Below, in pieces: positions 34,029 to 38,535 of a stretch of DNA of 38,535 nucleotides; within the stretch, counting starts at the first letter, position 1, and each line of letters opens with the position of its first letter. The DNA is from Porticoccaceae bacterium (GTDB lineage: Bacteria > Pseudomonadota > Gammaproteobacteria > Pseudomonadales > Porticoccaceae). The translations under genes were made by a program, and so were the position numbers. Location of the stretch: assembly GCA_029252555.1 (NCBI GenBank), contig JAQXBF010000030.1, forward strand, positions 1-38,535, read 5' to 3'. The notes beneath the pieces were generated by a model. It saw only the letters and a program-made list of their open reading frames with translations, was not told the DNA's origin and searched no databases.

Positions 34029-34965
34029 AGTCGCTGGCCAAGTTAGCAATAATATTGTTAAACCCATCAATGGTTTGATCGATTACCTGCTTCGCAGTCA
34101 ATATCTCATCAATGCGGCCCGTGACCTGACCACCCAATGGGATAGCCGCTTCCATATCGCCACCAAAATACAGTTCCTGTAAATTAGCCATATGCTCCAT
34201 CACATTAAACTTGCCCATTGGCTCAAGGCCAGCGGTCAATTCCGTGCGCAAGGCACGCAGAGCAGGCCTGCCCTGCTGATTTAAAAATACCGTATCTGTC
34301 TCTTTGGAATCGACAATGGCATCTTTCCAGTTGCTGTGCACCGGCGACTCGGCGCAAGCTAACATGCGCGTGCCCATCTGCACCCCTTCGGCACCCATGG
34401 CAAATGACGCTGCCATAGAAGCACCATCGCTAATACCACCAGCGGCAATGATAGGCACATCACAGTGGGAGCGAATCAAGGGCAAAAGCACCATAGTCGA
34501 CACTGGGCTGGGATTTTTAAAACCGCCCCCTTCGCCGCCCTCAACAATCAAGCCATCAACGCCGGCATCTAATGCTTTTAACGCCATATCTAAGGTGGGC
34601 ACAACATGAAAAACCGAGATACCCGCATCCTGAAAATCTTTGGTGCATACCGTGGGGCTGCCAGAGGACGTGGTGACAAACTTGATACCCTGCTCAATCA
34701 CAAAGTCGATAATATTGCTGCCACGCACATAGGACAACGCCACATTCATACCAAAGGGTTTGTCGGTGAGATCGCGCATCTTGGTCACCTCGGCTTTAAT
34801 ATTATCCAATTCACCGGAAGAGGTTTCGATAATACCCAGACCACCAGCATTGGTTACCGCAGAGGCAAGCTGCGCTCTGGCGATCCAGCCCATGGGTGCC
34901 TGAATAATGGGATACTCAGTGCCAGTTAATGCGGTCACACGGTTACTGATAGCCATAGTGTTCAT
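34021..34965 (-). CDS. Nitronate monooxygenase-family flavoprotein (copy A)
   Basis: 314 residues of the FMN-dependent NMO/2-nitropropane dioxygenase family. Motifs are YPIIQAPMGWIARAQLASAV, NAGGLGII, FGMNVALSY, IVEGGEGGGF and IIAAGGISDG. The usual catalytic-histidine position is occupied within GGEGGGF here, so the sequence does not show that the protein uses nitronates. Members near fatty-acid genes often have other, uncharacterised oxidation or enoyl-reduction roles (FabK is a relative). It is the fourth visible gene of the fadJ-like minus-strand run. Confidence 0.87.
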   Translation of the reverse strand: MNTMAISNRVTALTGTEYPIIQAPMGWIARAQLASAVTNAGGLGIIETSSGELDNIKAEVTKMRDLTDKPFGMNVALSYVRGSNIIDFVIEQGIKFVTTSSGSPTVCTKDFQDAGISVFHVVPTLDMALKALDAGVDGLIVEGGEGGGFKNPSPVSTMVLLPLIRSHCDVPIIAAGGISDGASMAASFAMGAEGVQMGTRMLACAESPVHSNWKDAIVDSKETDTVFLNQQGRPALRALRTELTAGLEPMGKFNVMEHMANLQELYFGGDMEAAIPLGGQVTGRIDEILTAKQVIDQTIDGFNNIIANLASDYA

Positions 34966-34980
34966 CCGTCATTGATCTTA

Positions 34981-36015
34981 TTATTCTGTAATAATAGCGA
35001 GCGCATTGGCCGCAATAGGCTGAACCATATTAGCAATACCACCGGTAGCTTTGCTGGAGGCATTGCCATCTGCTGCACGCTTGGCCACGCCCTGAGCAAT
35101 AGCCGCTAAACGGAAGAAGCTAAAGGCGAGGTAAAAATTCCAATTGTCGAGCTGGTCAACGCCCATGCGCTGGCAATAGCTCTGGATATAGTCTTGCTCA
35201 CTGGGAATGCCCAATGCCTCAGTATCTAAACCCAGCAAACCAGATGAAGCGCCGGGGCCATTACCAGCAGGTAACCTCATACCCATGCACTGGTAAGCCA
35301 GATCTGCGTAGGGGTGACCCAGTGTCGATAACTCCCAATCCAGCACCGCAATCACGCGCTGATTATCTGAGCTAAACATCAGGTTATCCAAGCGATAGTC
35401 ACCATGCACCAGCGATACCTTGCCATCATCTTCGGGAATATTATTGCCCAGCCATTCAATCACCTGATCCATCTCCGGAATCGGCTTTAACTCAGAGGCT
35501 TTGTATTGCGCAGACCAGCGATCGTACTGGCGCTGAAAATAATTGCCGGGGCGTCCATAGTCTGCCAGGCCCGCCTTTTCCAAATCTACCGAGTGAATCG
35601 CAGCCATGACCCGGCTCATTTCATCGTACATCTGGCCCCGCTGTTGATTGCTGGTAATATTCTCCAGCTCCGAATCCCAGTGCACATTGCCATCACAGAA
35701 TTCCATAAGGTAAAACATGGAGCCTATAATTTCAGGGTCTTCACACAGATGATAAACCTTAGCTACCGGCACATCAGTGTCGGCCAGTGCCGCCAGAACT
35801 CGATACTCTCGGTCCACCGCATGGGCAGACTTTAGCAACTTGCCCGGGGGCTGACGACGCAGCACATAGCTACCGGAAGCCGCATCAATTTTAAAGGTGG
35901 GATTGGATTGGCCGCCGGCAAATTTGCTGGCGGTTAAGGGCCCTGTAAACTCTTCTATATTGGCCTCTAGATAACTGGCCAGAAAAGCTTCATCTAATGT
36001 ATCAAGTGCAGACAT
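34981..36015 (-). CDS. APH-type phosphotransferase family protein
   Basis: 344 residues with the aminoglycoside-phosphotransferase/choline-kinase fold. Motifs are FKIDAASGSYVLRRQPPG (ATP-binding lysine/arginine region), YRVLAALADTDVPVAKVY, the catalytic loop LVHGDYRLDNLMF, and AVLDWELSTLGHPYADLAY. This subgroup resembles the kinase part of mammalian ACAD10/11, which acts in 4-hydroxy-acid catabolism, and in bacteria it usually sits with acyl-CoA genes as here. AAGAAGG precedes the ATG. It is not an antibiotic-resistance gene by context. Confidence 0.9.
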   Translation of the reverse strand: MSALDTLDEAFLASYLEANIEEFTGPLTASKFAGGQSNPTFKIDAASGSYVLRRQPPGKLLKSAHAVDREYRVLAALADTDVPVAKVYHLCEDPEIIGSMFYLMEFCDGNVHWDSELENITSNQQRGQMYDEMSRVMAAIHSVDLEKAGLADYGRPGNYFQRQYDRWSAQYKASELKPIPEMDQVIEWLGNNIPEDDGKVSLVHGDYRLDNLMFSSDNQRVIAVLDWELSTLGHPYADLAYQCMGMRLPAGNGPGASSGLLGLDTEALGIPSEQDYIQSYCQRMGVDQLDNWNFYLAFSFFRLAAIAQGVAKRAADGNASSKATGGIANMVQPIAANALAIITE

Positions 36016-36105
36016 AAATCCTTCTTATTTTTTAATACTTATTGTTTTGCTTTTTTTTGTTTCTATGTGTCTTTTTTTAACTTTATAACAACAGACCAAA
36101 GTCAA

Positions 36106-37074
36106 TTACATACCGGCCAAGCGCTCTTTAATGAGGCTGTCCGCTTCAGCCATAATGCGGTCCATCAATTCCTGCACTGTGGGCACATCATTGATCAGCC
36201 CAGCAACCATACCACAGGACCATGCACCGGCATCCATGTCACCCTCTTTCATAATTCTGGGGTAAACACCGGCCACTTCTGGAAGAATATCCTCAAACTT
36301 AATATCCGCACCCAGGGCCTTTTCTTTTTCCAATAATCTTTCAACAGCAGGGTTAGTTAGCACACGCTCAGTATTGCGTAATGGCCGCATAACTAAACGA
36401 GTATCTAATTCAGAGGCCGCCAAAATTGCCGCCTTCACATTGTCGTGAACAGGGGCTTCTTTGGTGGCAATAAAACGGGTGCCCATATTCATACCTTCAG
36501 CCCCCATTGCCAGAGAGGCAACCAGACTGCGCGCATCCGCCATACCGCCAGAAGAGACAAAGGGAATCGTCAGTTCATCCGCGGCTCTGGGTAACAAAAT
36601 AAAGTTAGGGATATCATCTTCACCCGGGTGGCCACCGCATTCAAAACCATCTACAGATACTGCATCGCAGCCAACCTTCTCAGCTTTCAGGGCATGGCGA
36701 ACCGCTGTGCATTTATGAATGACTTTAATACCCGCTTCTTTTAACGCAGGCATATAGGGGGCCGGGTTATTACCAGCCGTTTCAACTACCTTAACACCGC
36801 CATCAATCACCACTTGAATCAGGCCAGGGTAATCAGGTGGGGTCATAGAGGGAAGAAACGTAATATTTACGCCAAAGGGCTTATCGGTCATGGTCTTGCA
36901 GCGAGCAATTTCTGCCGCCAGCTTTTCCGGTGTACCCTGCGTCAAACCAGTGATAATACCCAAGCCGCCAGCATTGGAAACCGCTGCTGCCATCTCAGCA
37001 TAACCCACATGGTGCATGCCACCCTGAATAATTGGATGCTCAATGCCCAATAGCTCTGTAATACGCGTCTTCAT
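36106..37074 (-). CDS. Nitronate monooxygenase-family flavoprotein (copy B)
   Basis: 322 residues, paralogous to the gene at 34021. Motifs are HPIIQGGMHHVGYAEMAAAV, NAGGLGIITGL, FGVNITFLPS, DGFECGGHPGEDD and IPFVSSGGMADARS. Here the loop ECGGHPG holds the histidine expected of NMO/FabK-like enzymes, unlike copy A. It is followed by an AT-rich 90-bp gap and then the APH-type gene. Substrate unknown. Confidence 0.88.
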   Translation of the reverse strand: MKTRITELLGIEHPIIQGGMHHVGYAEMAAAVSNAGGLGIITGLTQGTPEKLAAEIARCKTMTDKPFGVNITFLPSMTPPDYPGLIQVVIDGGVKVVETAGNNPAPYMPALKEAGIKVIHKCTAVRHALKAEKVGCDAVSVDGFECGGHPGEDDIPNFILLPRAADELTIPFVSSGGMADARSLVASLAMGAEGMNMGTRFIATKEAPVHDNVKAAILAASELDTRLVMRPLRNTERVLTNPAVERLLEKEKALGADIKFEDILPEVAGVYPRIMKEGDMDAGAWSCGMVAGLINDVPTVQELMDRIMAEADSLIKERLAGM

Positions 37075-37107
37075 TTCTCTCCCCTTTATTAGTTGTCTAG
37101 TTAGTAT

Positions 37108-38535
37108 TTATTTGAAACGTTTACCCTGCTCTGCCAGCGATACCAGCAGAGGGCTTGGCGCCCAGAAATCGTCGCCTGTCGATTCATGGTAGTGACGAAT
37201 TTTAGCCAGTACCTTTTCCAGACCCATACTATTGGCATAGTGCATTGGGCCACCGCGATAGACAGGCCAGCCATAGCCGTAAACATAGGTCACATCAATA
37301 TCACTGGCGCGCACTGCAATGCCTTCTTCCAAAATCTTGGCGCCTTCATTGATCATGGGCAGCAGGCAGCGATCGAGAATCTCTTCATCGGAAATATCCC
37401 CCTGAGTAATACCCTGAGCTTTGGCAACCTCTGCGAATAGTTCTGCTGTCACGGCGGCTGGAGTTGGCATACGCTTTTCATCGTAATCATAGTAGCCTGC
37501 AGCGGTTTTTTGACCGCGACGGCCCAGCTCACATAGGCGATCCTTAACATCCATTGGGTTGGAGTTATCCTTGTCCCAACCCAAATCCAAACCGGCCAGA
37601 TCGCCCATTTGAAACGCACCCATAGGGAAACCGAAATCAAATAGCGCCTTGTCCACCTGCTGAATGGGTGCACCTTCAAGAGCTAGCTTTGAGGCTTCAA
37701 TCTGGCGCGAAAACAGAATACGGTTGCCCACAAAACCCGGGCAAACACCGACCAGCACTGCGACTTTGCGAATACGCTTAGCCAGTGCCATACCAGTTTT
37801 AATCACCGCGTCAGAGGTCTTATCACCTCGCACCACTTCCAGTAGTTTCATCACATTGGCGGGCGAGAAGAAGTGCAAACCAATCACAGATTCTGGGCGG
37901 CTGGTAACAGAGGCAATTTCATTGAGATCCAGTGCCGAGGTATTAGAGGCCAAAATAGCGCCTGACTTGGCAATGCCATCAAGGCGAGTAAAGATATCTT
38001 TCTTCACCGCCATATTTTCAAATACCGCTTCGATAATCAGATCACAGTCGGCCAGATCAGCCATATCCAATGTGCCCTGAATCAAACCGCAACGCTGTTC
38101 AACGGCTTCTTCCGTCAAGCGGCCTTTGCGCGCTGTGTTTTCGTAGTTCTTGCGGATAGTGCCCAGGCCACGATCCAAGGCTTCTTGATTGGTCTCGACA
38201 ATCGTCACAGGCACGCCGACATTGGCAAAGTTCATGGAGATACCGCCGCCCATCAGGCCGCCGCCAATCACACCCACTTTGGCAATAGGCAGTTCTTCAA
38301 CATCTTTGTCCAGGCCCGGCACCTTGCCCGCCTGACGCTCGGAGAAAAAGAAGTACTGCTGGGCCTGAGACTGAGGGCCAGACATTAACTCGGCAAAAAG
38401 TTGACCCTCGGTTTTTAAGCCCTCATCAAAGGGTTGATTAACCGCTGCTTCAATACAGCGGATATTATATTCCGGGGCCAAAAAGCCGCGAGTCTTGCGG
38501 GCCAGCATCTTGCGTGTAGCGGCAAAAATTTCTGG
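37108..38535 (-). CDS. FadJ/FadB-like 3-hydroxyacyl-CoA dehydrogenase (5' partial)
   Basis: The C-terminal 475 residues of a multifunctional beta-oxidation enzyme; the frame is open through the window edge. The visible part starts in the linker after the enoyl-CoA hydratase domain, which must lie off the window. It then has the NAD-binding motif GVIGGGLMGGGISMNFA, the catalytic region SNTSALDLNEIA and GLHFFSPANVMKLLEVV. Two C-terminal HCDH domains follow (PGFVGNRILF; VYGYGWPVYRGGPMHYA). It oxidises 3-hydroxyacyl-CoA to 3-ketoacyl-CoA. FadJ-type is my preference over FadB, with moderate certainty. It probably heads, or is upstream in, the operon with the NMO and APH genes. Confidence 0.93.
   Translation of the reverse strand, partial: PEIFAATRKMLARKTRGFLAPEYNIRCIEAAVNQPFDEGLKTEGQLFAELMSGPQSQAQQYFFFSERQAGKVPGLDKDVEELPIAKVGVIGGGLMGGGISMNFANVGVPVTIVETNQEALDRGLGTIRKNYENTARKGRLTEEAVEQRCGLIQGTLDMADLADCDLIIEAVFENMAVKKDIFTRLDGIAKSGAILASNTSALDLNEIASVTSRPESVIGLHFFSPANVMKLLEVVRGDKTSDAVIKTGMALAKRIRKVAVLVGVCPGFVGNRILFSRQIEASKLALEGAPIQQVDKALFDFGFPMGAFQMGDLAGLDLGWDKDNSNPMDVKDRLCELGRRGQKTAAGYYDYDEKRMPTPAAVTAELFAEVAKAQGITQGDISDEEILDRCLLPMINEGAKILEEGIAVRASDIDVTYVYGYGWPVYRGGPMHYANSMGLEKVLAKIRHYHESTGDDFWAPSPLLVSLAEQGKRFK

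Noticed and set aside
34981-36015. Aminoglycoside-resistance kinase
   Set aside because: Only the general fold is shared; sequence and neighbours fit the acyl-CoA-associated subgroup.
36016-36105. T-rich gap (plus strand) as a terminator
   Set aside because: The T-runs are on the plus strand while both neighbours are on the minus strand, and there is no paired stem; it is simply an A-rich leader on the coding strand.

Overview
The window is a stretch of bacterial chromosome. Gene content and order point to a flagellated, probably marine, gammaproteobacterium. Evidence includes uvrC-pgsA followed by tRNA-Cys and tRNA-Leu, prmB-aroC, DusA, gpsA with a DUF4389 gene and a sixA remnant, and a fatty-acid/CoA gene set typical of heterotrophic Cellvibrionales-like lineages. 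The family-level guess is inference; no rRNA or other phylogenetic marker was compared. I see no insertion sequence, integrase, prophage or CRISPR array.

Layout. 1-2200 is the 3' part of a flagellin gene whose variable middle carries seven tandem ~56-residue FG-GAP/WD-like blades, enough for one complete beta-propeller. 2246-4133 holds tRNA-Leu(UAA) and tRNA-Cys(GCA), with an AraC-family regulator, a small membrane-peptide ORF and hairpins between them. 4226-6657 is uvrC-pgsA. 6869-8707 is a Tat-exported PhoD-type phosphatase. 8798-11700 is a compact tryptophan/kynurenine-type module: a PrnB-family (TDO/IDO superfamily) enzyme coupled by an ATGA overlap to a kynureninase-like PLP enzyme, with a divergent Lrp/AsnC regulator. 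11704-13395 has an unrecognised protein and an HSL-type esterase with a 15-bp tandem repeat in its N-terminus.

13625-19526 is mostly housekeeping: dusA-tal-terB on the plus strand, prmB-aroC on the minus strand, folE, a cysteine-rich mini-protein and a DUF6868-like membrane protein. 19648-22412 is the gpsA-DUF4389-sixA-hydrolase operon, in which sixA is broken by an in-frame amber codon. 22520-24475 is htpG, behind a near-consensus sigma-32 promoter. 24597-27123 is a SulP transporter followed by two coupled hotdog thioesterases. 27209-28729 is an RhlE-type helicase.

28881-32309 has a DHH phosphoesterase coupled to a VOC protein, then cysC-sat for sulfate activation. 32439-38535 is a lipid/CoA catabolism area: a CaiB-type CoA-transferase facing a minus-strand run of a fadJ-like gene (cut by the window edge), two nitronate monooxygenase paralogues around an APH-type phosphotransferase, and a DUF2147 exported protein.

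The best candidates for something less described are the propeller-bearing flagellin and the PrnB-like/kynureninase/Lrp module. All family assignments are from motif recognition by eye; no database search was run.
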